Made by a program: the position numbers and the translations under genes. Below are positions 1 to 8,553 of a stretch of 64,000 nt of DNA, piece after piece. The notes below the pieces were generated by a model. The model worked only from the letters and a program-made list of their open reading frames with translations. It searched no databases and was not told the origin of the DNA. The first letter of the stretch is position 1. Each line of letters opens with the position of its first letter. Location of the stretch: assembly GCA_038251405.1 (NCBI GenBank), contig JBBSBH010000017.1, forward strand, positions 31,702 to 95,701. Reading direction: 5' to 3'. The stretch is from JADJLQ01 sp038251405 (lineage in GTDB: Bacteria; Bacteroidota; Bacteroidia; Chitinophagales; Saprospiraceae).

Positions 1-416
1 TCAGTAAATTCGTATTTCATCGAAATAGGAATTGTATTTTCTGCCACCTCATTTGCCATTTTAATTGCTCCTCGTTCACTAAGCATCCTAGCTGACAAGG
101 CTCTTTTAGCAATAGTATAATACGCCTTTGCTCTTTCACTGAATTTTGGGGAATTTGTATCAACAAAAAATAAAGTGTTTGCGAGCTTTTCTTTGAATCT
201 CATTTGAAGTTTTTGAAAACCCCATTCTTGCTCAGAAGTTTCTAAAAAAGCTGACTTTAATTCATCCATAGTTTCAAATTCATTATTCTTAATGACTTGA
301 AACAACTTACCCATTTTTGAAACTTTCGCTCCAAAATCTTCTCTTGTAAATAACTCCAGGTGGTTTACACTGGCTTTATCTAAAATTTTTACAATCAACT
401 TAAATTCGTCAATCAT
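1..416 (-). CDS. Hypothetical protein, C-terminus cut by window edge
   Basis: An open frame of 138 codons runs leftward from an ATG at 414-416 and leaves the window without a stop, so the C-terminus is missing. The start reads MIDEFKLIVKILDK and the visible part is hydrophilic and probably helical, with no signal peptide, membrane segment or motif that I recognise. It reads like a small cytoplasmic protein. The sequence upstream (417 onward) is very AT-rich and non-coding. I do not know the family. The coding call rests on the uninterrupted frame and ordinary amino-acid composition. Confidence 0.6.
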   Translation of the reverse strand, partial: MIDEFKLIVKILDKASVNHLELFTREDFGAKVSKMGKLFQVIKNNEFETMDELKSAFLETSEQEWGFQKLQMRFKEKLANTLFFVDTNSPKFSERAKAYYTIAKRALSARMLSERGAIKMANEVAENTIPISMKYEFT

Positions 417-1013
417 CTTATTATTTCTAAATTACTGTCTATCAAGTACTAATATATATATTATCGGAATTTCATCTAATTTATGTATGTCCATAAAGTG
501 TATTAATTGAAATTGAAGTTCCCCTATTTATAGTAGATATTTGCAATAGAATAGTAAAAATAGAAAATTGTAATTAAATATTTATATAATATAAGATTAT
601 AGGTTGAATAGCAAAATGTTGTAATTCAGTTATTTAGGGTATGTAATTTGAAAGTAATACCTATCTTGGTATGTCCTCAAGATTAGTTTTTTGATACTTT
701 ATTAAAGGATATGTAGATGTAGATTTGTTTTAGTTTTCAAATCAATTTAAACCTAAATAAATTATGATACTTTTTTTAATTGCCTTTGTTGCTCCAATAG
801 TAGCTAAAGTTTGTTCAGCCGTTGGTGGTCAATTAGAAGGCTTCTAAACTGCTCTTTCAAAAAATCTAAAATCGAAAGCGATTTTAAATATATACGCAAC
901 ACATTATCAGCACTTTATCAGCACATTAGATGACCCCTTTGAAGAAAGTCATCTTAAAATAAAAAATTGCGTCTTTGACATCGTATAAAAATATAAACCT
1001 CTAAAAATTAAGG
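417..1013. other. AT-rich intergenic region with hairpins, upstream of the tandem RNAs
   Basis: No conventional gene is visible. The stretch holds a possible 27-codon ORF (764-847), an 8-bp hairpin with an AAAG loop (867-886), a direct repeat of TTATCAGCAC (904-913 and 915-924) and a 7-bp hairpin AGATGAC/GTCATCT (928-934 and 948-954). It also has an inverted repeat TAAACCT/AGGTTTA (994-1000 and 1011-1017), whose right arm overlaps the first stem of the first tandem RNA. A TTGACA-like box lies at 975-980 but I see no convincing -7 element, so the promoter of the RNAs is not settled. Confidence 0.5.
764..847 (+). CDS. Possible 27-residue hydrophobic peptide
   Basis: An ATG at 764-766 opens 27 codons ending in TAA at 845-847. 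The peptide begins MILFLIAFVAPIVAKV and ends in GGQLEGF, so it has one short hydrophobic segment and a glycine-rich tail. Such a peptide could insert in a membrane, like a type I toxin or a small leaderless peptide, but an ORF this short can arise by chance. There is no clear ribosome binding site. The only supporting context is its position about 170 bases upstream of the tandem structured RNAs. Confidence 0.2.
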   Translation: MILFLIAFVAPIVAKVCSAVGGQLEGF

Positions 1014-1094
1014 TTTACAGGGTAAGTTGGTTCTCCTTGTAAATTTCTTTAGGTTAATTGTAAAGCCTCGGGCCGGAAAGCCGAGGCTTTTTTT
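1014..1094 (+). ncRNA. Tandem structured small RNA, copy 1
   Basis: Stem 1 pairs TTTACAGG (1014-1021) with CCTTGTAAA (1035-1043), with one bulge, around a loop containing GTAAGTTGG. A single-stranded linker TTTCTTTAGGTTAATTG follows. Then comes a perfect 10-bp hairpin AAAGCCTCGG/CCGAGGCTTT (1062-1071 and 1081-1090) running into T7, a textbook intrinsic terminator on the plus strand. The same layout recurs at 1117 and 1216. I do not recognise the RNA family. An upstream inverted repeat (994-1017) would compete with stem 1, so an alternative fold is possible. Confidence 0.6.
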
Positions 1095-1116
1095 CCTTTA
1101 GACACAAAAACAAATT

Positions 1117-1193
1117 TTATAAGGTAAGTTGGTTCCTTATAATTTCTTTAGGTTAATTGGAAAGCCTCGGGTCGGAAAGCCGGGGCTTTTTTT
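1117..1193 (+). ncRNA. Tandem structured small RNA, copy 2
   Basis: Same architecture as copy 1, starting 103 bases later. Stem 1 is TTATAAGG (1117-1124) with CCTTATAA (1135-1142), a perfect 8-bp stem. The lower stem differs from copy 1 on both arms in a compensatory way, while the loop TAAGTTGGTT is unchanged, which supports a real RNA stem. The linker TTTCTTTAGGTTAATTGG is conserved. The terminator hairpin (1161-1170 and 1181-1190) has one T-G wobble and is followed by a T-rich run to 1193. Confidence 0.6.
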
Positions 1194-1215
1194 CTCCTAT
1201 TTATAAAAAAAATAG

Positions 1216-1298
1216 TTTACAGGGTAAGTTGGTTCTCCTTGTAAATTTCTTTAGGTTAATTGGAAAAGCTCTGGATTACAGTATTCAGGGCTTTTTTT
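1216..1298 (+). ncRNA. Tandem structured small RNA, copy 3
   Basis: Third copy, 99 bases after copy 2. Stem 1 and loop are identical to copy 1 (TTTACAGG 1216-1223 with CCTTGTAAA 1237-1245), followed by the same linker. The terminator has changed sequence but kept its shape: AAAAGCTCTG (1264-1273) pairs with CAGGGCTTTT (1287-1296) around a longer loop, then T7. It ends about 70 bases from the stop codon of convergent uvrA, so it may also help end transcription between the two. Confidence 0.6.
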
Positions 1299-1366
1299 AT
1301 TCCCGTATCCTCCATTCTATATTTTTTAGATGATTAAAAAATCGATCCTTCGAAAAAATTGGAATC

Positions 1367-4204
1367 CTATTTTTTCAATTCCTCTGCCAGGTATTTTGCA
1401 GTAAGGCTGTCTTTTGACTTTATTACATGCTCGGGGCTCCCCTGAGCCACTATTTTACCACCATATTTTCCTCCTTCAGGGCCGATATCTATTATGTGAT
1501 CAGCTACTTTGATCACTTCCATATTATGTTCTATTACCAATACCGTATTCCCCCGATCTACCAATCTGTTTAACATATTCAACAGGTGCTGGATATCTTC
1601 AAAATGAAGGCCCGTAGTGGGCTCGTCCAATATGTACAATGTATTTCCACTGTCGCGTTTGGAAAGTTCTTCCGAGAGTTTTACCCGCTGGGCTTCACCT
1701 CCTGACAGCGTAGTCGCCTGTTGGCCAAGGGAGATATAGCCTAAACCCACCTCATGCAGCGTCTTCATTTTGCGATGGATATTGGGTATGGATTCGAAAA
1801 AACCGACCGCATCCTCCACTTTCATATCTAGTATTTGGGAGATATTTTTTCCTTTCCAGAGAATTTCTAAAGTCTCCCGATTGTATCTTTTTCCGAGGCA
1901 TGTTTCACATTCGACTTGCACATCAGGAAGGAAATTCATTTCTATCACCCGCATACCACCGCCTTCGCAAGTCTCACATCGCCCGCCTTTCACATTAAAC
2001 GAAAATCTTCCTGCTTTATAGCCCCTGATTTTAGATTCCGACAAGTTGGTAAAAATATTGCGTATGTCTGTAAACACTCCGGTATAGGTGGCTGGATTGG
2101 AGCGTGGCGTACGACCAATCGGAGACTGATCGATATCGATGACTTTGTCAATATTATCTATACCTTCAATCTGTGTATAAGGCAAAGGCTTTTGAAGGCT
2201 GTTATAAAAATACTTTCTGAGTATAGGATAGAGCGTTTCATTGATGAGGCTACTTTTACCACTGCCGCTCACCCCTGTTACACAAATGAAAGTACCCAGA
2301 GGTATTTGAAGATTTACATGGTGCAGATTGTGACCAGTAGCTCCTTTTAGTTTGATGTATTTACCATTTCCTTTTCTACGGGAAGCAGGTACTGCAATTT
2401 GCTTCTTATTGGAAAGATAGTCTGCTGTTTCGCTGCCTTGTTTTAAAAATTCTATGGGAGTGCCCTGAGCTACTACATGGCCACCATGTGTACCGGCTCC
2501 GGGCCCCATATCGATGAGGTGATCTGCTGCCAACATGATTTCTTTATCATGCTCCACTACTAAGAGCGAATTCCCTATATCGCGGAGGTCTTTAAGCGAT
2601 TTGATCAATCGTTGATTGTCGCGGGCATGCAATCCTATACTGGGTTCGTCCAAAATATAAGTGACTCCCGTTAGTTGAGACCCGATCTGGGTAGCCAAAC
2701 GGGTACGCTGGGACTCTCCGCCTGATAAAGAATTGGCTGGTCTATTCAGACTAAGATAATCAAGTCCAACATAGAGTAAAAAATTCAGGCGTAGCTTGAT
2801 CTCTTTCAAAACATCTGTGCCTACTTGTTGCTGGCGCACAGATAGTTGATCCTCAATGCCATCCAGCCATTTTGCTAAATCGGAAAGATCCATTTCAGCG
2901 AGTTCAGAGATATTTTTTTCGGCGATTTTAAAATGGAGTGCTTCTATTTTCAGTCTTGCCCCTTTACATTCCGGGCATTCAGAAATGGTCATAAATTCCT
3001 CTGCCCATTGCCTTATTTTTTCACTGGTACTGTCTTTGTGCCATCTTACCAACATATTGGCCAGACCTTCACTGGCCAGGTTATATACAAAGTCATTCTG
3101 AGCATACTTGGTTTTTACTTCATAGCCATCATCGCCACCATGTAAAATGATTTCGAGTGCTTCAGCAGGGATTTTATTTACCGGAGTGCTGAAAGTGAAT
3201 CCATATTTTTTCGAGATCACTCTTAGCTGCTGGAAAGTCATATTTTCGCGCACTTCTCCCAATGGGGCTATGCCTACTTCATTGATGCTTTTAGAGTCGT
3301 CGGGTATTACCTTATCGATATCGATCTGGTGCAGTTTACCCAGGCCATCACAGGCAGGACATGCGCCATAAGGTGAGTTAAATGAAAAAGTATTCGGTGA
3401 TGGATCTTCATAAGAAATACCATGCTCGGGGTCCATGAGGTTTTGACTAAATGGAGTGACCGTTCCAGATTCATCTTCTACCATGAGCAAACCATTACCC
3501 ATTTTCATAGCTAACTGAATAGAAGATGCTAACCTGTCCCGCTTGGTACTTTGCACCTGGATGCGGTCAATCACCACTTCAATATCGTGCACTTTGTACC
3601 GGTCGACCTGCATACCCGGCCTCAGATCTATGGTACTGCCATCTACCCGAACTTTAGAATAACCCTGCTTGCGCGCCTGCTCAAATATTTCGCGATAATG
3701 ACCTTTACGACCACGGACAATTGGTGCTAATAAAGCAATTTTTTGATCCTTAAAAGTGGTAAGTACATGATCAATGACCTGGGCTTCACTGTATCGAACC
3801 ATTTTTTTACCAGTGGCGTAGCTGTAGGCTTCGCCTGTGCGGGCAAATAGGAGTCTGAATAGATCGTAAATCTCGGTGATGGTACCTACTGTAGACCTGG
3901 GATTCCAGCCGGTGGTTTTTTGTTCAATAGAAATCACCGGGCTCAGTCCTGTAATCAACTCTACATCAGGCCTTTCCATAGTACCTATAAATTGCCGTGC
4001 ATAGGCGGAGAAAGTCTCCATATACCGGCGCTGACCTTCGGCGTAGATGGTGTCAAATGCCAAAGAAGATTTACCACTGCCGCTCAAGCCAGTGATTACT
4101 ACTAATTGATTTCGGGGAATTTTAAGACTTATATCTTTGAGATTATGTTCTTTTGCTCCAATAATTTCAATAAATTCTTCTTCCAGATCCTGAGCTTTTG
4201 ACAT
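1367..4204 (-). CDS. uvrA: Excinuclease ABC subunit A
   Basis: DNA damage-recognition ATPase of nucleotide excision repair, acting in the cytoplasm with UvrB and UvrC. It has two ABC ATPase halves: Walker A GLSGSGKSSL near the N-terminus and GVSGSGKSSL near residue 645. Signature motifs SGGESQRTRL and SGGEAQRVKL are each followed by a Walker B ending in DEP. Zinc-binding cysteine pairs are visible at CPAC, CPEC and CETC...CETC. The product is about 945 residues, normal for UvrA. I chose the ATG at 4202-4204 (MSKAQD); a TTG three codons upstream keeps the same frame. It stands alone and converges on the tandem small RNAs. Confidence 0.97.
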   Translation of the reverse strand: MSKAQDLEEEFIEIIGAKEHNLKDISLKIPRNQLVVITGLSGSGKSSLAFDTIYAEGQRRYMETFSAYARQFIGTMERPDVELITGLSPVISIEQKTTGWNPRSTVGTITEIYDLFRLLFARTGEAYSYATGKKMVRYSEAQVIDHVLTTFKDQKIALLAPIVRGRKGHYREIFEQARKQGYSKVRVDGSTIDLRPGMQVDRYKVHDIEVVIDRIQVQSTKRDRLASSIQLAMKMGNGLLMVEDESGTVTPFSQNLMDPEHGISYEDPSPNTFSFNSPYGACPACDGLGKLHQIDIDKVIPDDSKSINEVGIAPLGEVRENMTFQQLRVISKKYGFTFSTPVNKIPAEALEIILHGGDDGYEVKTKYAQNDFVYNLASEGLANMLVRWHKDSTSEKIRQWAEEFMTISECPECKGARLKIEALHFKIAEKNISELAEMDLSDLAKWLDGIEDQLSVRQQQVGTDVLKEIKLRLNFLLYVGLDYLSLNRPANSLSGGESQRTRLATQIGSQLTGVTYILDEPSIGLHARDNQRLIKSLKDLRDIGNSLLVVEHDKEIMLAADHLIDMGPGAGTHGGHVVAQGTPIEFLKQGSETADYLSNKKQIAVPASRRKGNGKYIKLKGATGHNLHHVNLQIPLGTFICVTGVSGSGKSSLINETLYPILRKYFYNSLQKPLPYTQIEGIDNIDKVIDIDQSPIGRTPRSNPATYTGVFTDIRNIFTNLSESKIRGYKAGRFSFNVKGGRCETCEGGGMRVIEMNFLPDVQVECETCLGKRYNRETLEILWKGKNISQILDMKVEDAVGFFESIPNIHRKMKTLHEVGLGYISLGQQATTLSGGEAQRVKLSEELSKRDSGNTLYILDEPTTGLHFEDIQHLLNMLNRLVDRGNTVLVIEHNMEVIKVADHIIDIGPEGGKYGGKIVAQGSPEHVIKSKDSLTAKYLAEELKK

Positions 4205-4313
4205 GACCCGCAAAAATAGGTGATTATGGGGTTATGAAAAAGGGAATTTTAGATATTGTTTATGATGATTATAAAGTAGGTTTCTTCTTTCCCATTCGTT
4301 TCATTTTAAGAGT

Positions 4314-4883
4314 CTATTCAATTGATATATCATACTTATATAATAATCCTAATGCCTGCGGCATGGAAAATTTGGCTTTGCGAATCTTGTTGCTTTCAGG
4401 ATCTATCAAATAATTTCTGGAAGTTCGGAGGTCAGCCCATTCCAGGTTAGTATTCTCAAAATGCGCACCTGTAAATTCACATACATCAAATAAAGCGGTA
4501 TGAAAATCTGTTTCTGAAAAATCAGTCTCCCTAAAATTGCAGTGTAAAAAATGAGCATTACGCAACTTTAATTTATACAAGGATGCATAGTCAAACTGGC
4601 ATTTGCTAAAATCTACGGTATAGTAAAAATCGCCACAAAGATCGAACATGATCCCGATGAGTTTACTGTCGGAAAACTTACAATCTGTAAAAGAAGTCCT
4701 GATCACTTTGGCATTGCTGAAATTGCAATGTTTAAATTCACATTCATAAAAATTGGAGTGTTGGATAATACCTTCGGAAAAATCACAATGAACAAACTGA
4801 CATTTGTCAAAATTACCTTCAACATTTTCTTCGAAATAGAGCTGCTTTTCAAAAATTTTATTTTCCTCTGAAACGGGTTGCAT
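4314..4883 (-). CDS. Pentapeptide-repeat protein
   Basis: A 189-residue protein made almost entirely of A(D/N)LxF-like five-residue repeats from about residue 20 to 150, such as CQFVHCDF, CEFKHCNF, CKFSDSKL, CNFRETDF and SETDFHTALF. Repeats of this kind fold into a right-handed quadrilateral beta-helix. Qnr and MfpA, which shield DNA gyrase, belong to the same fold group and are close in length, but nothing here proves gyrase binding. There is no signal peptide, so it is probably cytoplasmic. The C-terminus (ALGLLYKYDISIE) matches the helical dimerisation tail usual in Qnr-like proteins. Monocistronic. Confidence 0.85.
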   Translation of the reverse strand: MQPVSEENKIFEKQLYFEENVEGNFDKCQFVHCDFSEGIIQHSNFYECEFKHCNFSNAKVIRTSFTDCKFSDSKLIGIMFDLCGDFYYTVDFSKCQFDYASLYKLKLRNAHFLHCNFRETDFSETDFHTALFDVCEFTGAHFENTNLEWADLRTSRNYLIDPESNKIRKAKFSMPQALGLLYKYDISIE

Positions 4884-5149
4884 GAAAATCTGGATTTAGA
4901 TAAAGATAAAGAAAATGATTTTCCTTGTATCGGCTGTATCATAAAAATGCAGAATTTATTTATATAGAAAGTCCTTTCTTCATTTCCCATCCTTTAAATT
5001 AAAGAGGGGTATAAACACTTTTATTAGCTTCTTCTCGCCTTTAGCAGAGGTAGGGAAACTTATTACTGTATTTTATCATTACAGAGCTTGCGTGTCTGGC
5101 ATCGATTGCGTACTTTTATGATATTCTCAGAAATTAAGACAGAGACCTG

Positions 5150-7099
5150 GTGAAAAAAGAATTATACATACTTTCCTCCTTCCTGATTTTAGCGGGACAT
5201 GCCCTGGCTATAGATAGCTTCTCCTATGAGACTCATGTAAGGCCATTGCTGGAAAAGTCGTGCATAAAATGTCATAATACTAACCGGCCAAAGGCTGATG
5301 TAAACATTGACAATTACAAAGAGCAAGATAGAGTAATCAAAGATGGCGCGTTTTGGCTAAAGATCAGAGATGTGATCAAATCTGGAACAATGCCCCCAAA
5401 AACGGAGCCTAAACTCTCGATGACAGAATATGACCAACTGGTAAACGGAATTGATAAAGTCTTAAAATCTTCCCTTGAGAAAAAGACTCCCGGTGCTATT
5501 GTCATTCGAAGGCTGAGCCATGCTGAATATCATTATACCGTTTTAGATTTACTCCATGTTGATTTTAATGCTAAAGATTTTTTCCCATCTGATGGATCTG
5601 GAGGCGGTGGATTTGATAATCAGGGCAGGGCCCTTTTTCTTACCCCTTTGAAACTGGAAAGATATTTTGACGCTGCAGATCAAATCGTAGACTCTGTATA
5701 TCAAAACAAAGAAAACTGGAACAGATGGATTGATTTTAAATTTGACCCTTCAGGATGGACCGGGATAAAAAATTGGTTTCGCTCCCTCTTTAACCCAAAA
5801 TATGCTGACCTCAACAACCCTGAAAAAGCAGCCGAAATAGTGATCACCCCATTGGCTACAAAAGCCTATCGCAGATTTTTGAAAGAAGATGATAAGCAAC
5901 ATTTAGTAGCCTTATTTAAAGAAGTATACGATCAAAAGACCCTGGTACACAACCCGCAGCGATTTGAGGAAAGTATAGCTCAGGTAATGAAAGCCATATT
6001 AGTATCTCCAAATTTTTTATACAAAACAGAAGAAGAATCAAATATTATCGGGCCATTTCCATTGAGTCATTTTGAAGTGGCAAATCGACTTTCTTATTTT
6101 CTGTGGTGTAGCATGCCTGATCAGGAATTATTTGATTTGGCCTATAAAGGAAAGCTCCACGATACATTGGTTTTGACACAACAGGTAAAACGGATGTTGG
6201 CAGATCCCAGGTCAAAAAGATTTGCTGAAAATTTTGCCGTGCAATGGCTGGGCATTACCAAGCTATTGGATCACCAACCTATGGTAGATGAAGGGAAGTT
6301 TCCTGGCTTTGATATGAAAATCAGGAAAGCATTGTATGATGAGACGGTAGAATATTTTTATCATGTACTCACCCAAAGCAAAAACATGCTTGACCTGATC
6401 CAAAGTGATTATGCAATGTTGAATAAAAACCTGGCTATTTACTATGGAATTGAAGGAGTAGAAAATGAGGATATACAAAAGATTACGGTGTCAAATGGCC
6501 TAAGAGGCGGAGTATTAGGCATGGGAAGTGTTTTGTCCGTCACCTCTCTTTCATTGCGCACAAGTCCTGTGCTTAGAGGGAAGTGGGTAATGGAACAGCT
6601 CCTGGGAATTTCTCCGCCACCTCCACCTGCTGTAGTTGCAGAACTTACGAGCGATCCTGCCAAGCATGAAGCGCTAGGATTAAGAAAAATATTGGAGATG
6701 CACCGCTCCAAGCCGGAGTGCAAAGGCTGTCATGAGAAAATGGATCCGCTGGGCTTGGGGTTAGAAAATTTTGACCCTATAGGTAAATGGAGAACCACCT
6801 ATGAAAAAGTACCCATTGATGCATCGGGTGTTACCGTTGATGGAAAAATATTTAAAGGTCCTGCCGAGCTGAAGACCATATTAATGGATGAAAAACAAAA
6901 GATAGCTCGCAATTTTGCTACTAAATTTTTATCTTATGCATTAGGCAGGTCTATGTTGTTTACAGATGAGCCCGCCCTGGTAAAATTAGAAAACACGCTT
7001 TTAGAAAACAATTTCAATCCTGAACCTTTCATCATAGAATTAGTAAAGAGTTATCCATTCCTGATGAAAGTAAATGATTTTGAGAAAAAAAGTATTTAG
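5150..7099 (+). CDS. Secreted c-type cytochrome of the DUF1587/1595/1592/1588/1585 family
   Basis: A 649-residue exported protein starting at GTG, with signal peptide KKELYILSSFLILAGHALA. An N-terminal planctomycete-type cytochrome module has heme motif CIKCH (38-42). The DUF1587, DUF1595, DUF1592, DUF1588 and DUF1585 domains follow in the usual order, for example RRLSHAEYHYTVLDLL, LSHFEVANRLSYFLW and DPLGLGLENFDPIGKWR. A second heme motif CKGCH lies at 524-528. These proteins are common in Planctomycetes, Verrucomicrobia and some Bacteroidota, with no settled biochemical role. The gene heads a three-gene run with the DUF1552 gene 26 bases downstream, its usual partner. Confidence 0.9.
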   Translation: MKKELYILSSFLILAGHALAIDSFSYETHVRPLLEKSCIKCHNTNRPKADVNIDNYKEQDRVIKDGAFWLKIRDVIKSGTMPPKTEPKLSMTEYDQLVNGIDKVLKSSLEKKTPGAIVIRRLSHAEYHYTVLDLLHVDFNAKDFFPSDGSGGGGFDNQGRALFLTPLKLERYFDAADQIVDSVYQNKENWNRWIDFKFDPSGWTGIKNWFRSLFNPKYADLNNPEKAAEIVITPLATKAYRRFLKEDDKQHLVALFKEVYDQKTLVHNPQRFEESIAQVMKAILVSPNFLYKTEEESNIIGPFPLSHFEVANRLSYFLWCSMPDQELFDLAYKGKLHDTLVLTQQVKRMLADPRSKRFAENFAVQWLGITKLLDHQPMVDEGKFPGFDMKIRKALYDETVEYFYHVLTQSKNMLDLIQSDYAMLNKNLAIYYGIEGVENEDIQKITVSNGLRGGVLGMGSVLSVTSLSLRTSPVLRGKWVMEQLLGISPPPPPAVVAELTSDPAKHEALGLRKILEMHRSKPECKGCHEKMDPLGLGLENFDPIGKWRTTYEKVPIDASGVTVDGKIFKGPAELKTILMDEKQKIARNFATKFLSYALGRSMLFTDEPALVKLENTLLENNFNPEPFIIELVKSYPFLMKVNDFEKKSI

Positions 7100-7125
7100 G
7101 TAATTTTAATAAATTTATAAAAGGC

Positions 7126-8508
7126 ATGGTGAAGAATTGGGAAATATCACGACGGCGAATGCTCAAGGGTGCTGGTGCATGTATTGCATTACCTTTTTTA
7201 GAAGCTATGACTTTACCTTCCATAGGCGCTAGATTACTGCAAAAATCGCCTATAAGGACAGCCTTTTTTTACATGCCTAATGGTGTACATCCTTACCATT
7301 GGACTCCAACAGAATTTGGTTCGGACTTTACATTGACCAGGCAGCTTACTCCGCTCGCCTCTCTAAAAAAAGATATTTTGATCTTAGGAGAATTGATGAA
7401 CAAAAATTGCATGTTTAAGGGCTCCGATGGTCATTATGCCAAATCTGCCAGTTTGCTTACCTGTACTGCCATCAAGCAAACTATCGGCGATAATATCAGC
7501 AGTGGTGGGATCTCGGTAGACCAACTAATTGCATCTAAAGCAGGTACTGATACCTTGTTCCCTTCCTTGGAGTATGGGCTTGATCGAATTACTACTGGAG
7601 TGGATATCAATGTTGGATTTACAAGGCTTTATGGCTCCAGCATTTCCTGGCGTACACCCAATCAACCCTTGTCTAAAGAGATAGATCCCCGACTGGCATT
7701 TGATAGATTATTTAAACCGTATGTACCCGGGGTGAAGCTCAAAGCTGATCCTTTTAAGAAAAGCATTTTAGATGCGGTCCAGGAAGATGCGAATGCATTA
7801 AAAAAATCACTGGGAAGATCTGACCAGGATAAATTGTCAGAATACCTGGAATCAATAAGAAGCGTAGAAAAAAGGCTTTCGAGTGAAAAGAATAGGGAGA
7901 AGTTTAAAGCGAATATTACCAATGATATCAAAAAAGAATTGATACGGGTAAATCAAAATATAGATGAATATGTAGAGATGTATGCGGGAGTAGACATCAC
8001 GGAGAAGACCCGGCTTATGCTGGATATAATGGCATTGGCTTTCTGGAGTGATGCCAGCAGGGTGTCGACTTTTATGTTTGGCAATTCTGTGAGTAATAGA
8101 AATTTCTCTTTCCTGGAAGGAGTAAAAGGCAACCATCACAATTTCTCTCATCATATGGACAAACCTGAAATGATGGAAGCCTATCTGCGGATCACTACCT
8201 GGCATGTAGAGCAATGGGCCTATTTCCTGAATAAACTAAAAAATATCAAAGAAGGTGACAAGACCTTATTGGATAATTCCATGATCGTATTTACATCTGA
8301 TCTGAGAGATGGCAATCGGCATGCTCCGAGAAATCTGCCTATTATGGTCGCAGGCAGCGGCGGAGGCAAATTAAAAATGGGTCAAAATCTGGCTTTTGCC
8401 AAAGAGACCCCGCTGGCCAATTTATATTTGACCATGTTGCATTCATTAAATATTGATATCGATCAGTTTGGCGATAGTAACGCTACATTATCACCAATCA
8501 TGGCTTAA
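7126..8508 (+). CDS. DUF1552 protein with Tat-type signal
   Basis: A 460-residue protein opening with a twin-arginine leader (SRRRMLKGAGACIALPFLEAM), so it is probably exported folded. The body matches the DUF1552 family: an N-terminal RTAFFYMPNGVHPYHWTP segment, a central SVEKRL helix and a C-terminal MIVFTSDLRDGNRHAPRNLP. The fold resembles sulfatase/alkaline-phosphatase-like and DUF1501 proteins, but no enzymatic activity has been established that I know of. It nearly always sits beside DUF1592-type cytochromes, as here, so I infer that it works with them in the periplasm on an unknown substrate. Confidence 0.88.
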   Translation: MVKNWEISRRRMLKGAGACIALPFLEAMTLPSIGARLLQKSPIRTAFFYMPNGVHPYHWTPTEFGSDFTLTRQLTPLASLKKDILILGELMNKNCMFKGSDGHYAKSASLLTCTAIKQTIGDNISSGGISVDQLIASKAGTDTLFPSLEYGLDRITTGVDINVGFTRLYGSSISWRTPNQPLSKEIDPRLAFDRLFKPYVPGVKLKADPFKKSILDAVQEDANALKKSLGRSDQDKLSEYLESIRSVEKRLSSEKNREKFKANITNDIKKELIRVNQNIDEYVEMYAGVDITEKTRLMLDIMALAFWSDASRVSTFMFGNSVSNRNFSFLEGVKGNHHNFSHHMDKPEMMEAYLRITTWHVEQWAYFLNKLKNIKEGDKTLLDNSMIVFTSDLRDGNRHAPRNLPIMVAGSGGGKLKMGQNLAFAKETPLANLYLTMLHSLNIDIDQFGDSNATLSPIMA

Positions 8509-8553
8509 CTCATTTATTTTTTTTATTACCTTTTTAGATTAATATATTTGTAA

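Noticed and set aside
1062..1298. The three terminators as simple ends of a single upstream gene
   Set aside because: No gene ends upstream on the plus strand, and the conserved stem, loop and linker before each hairpin are more than terminators need.
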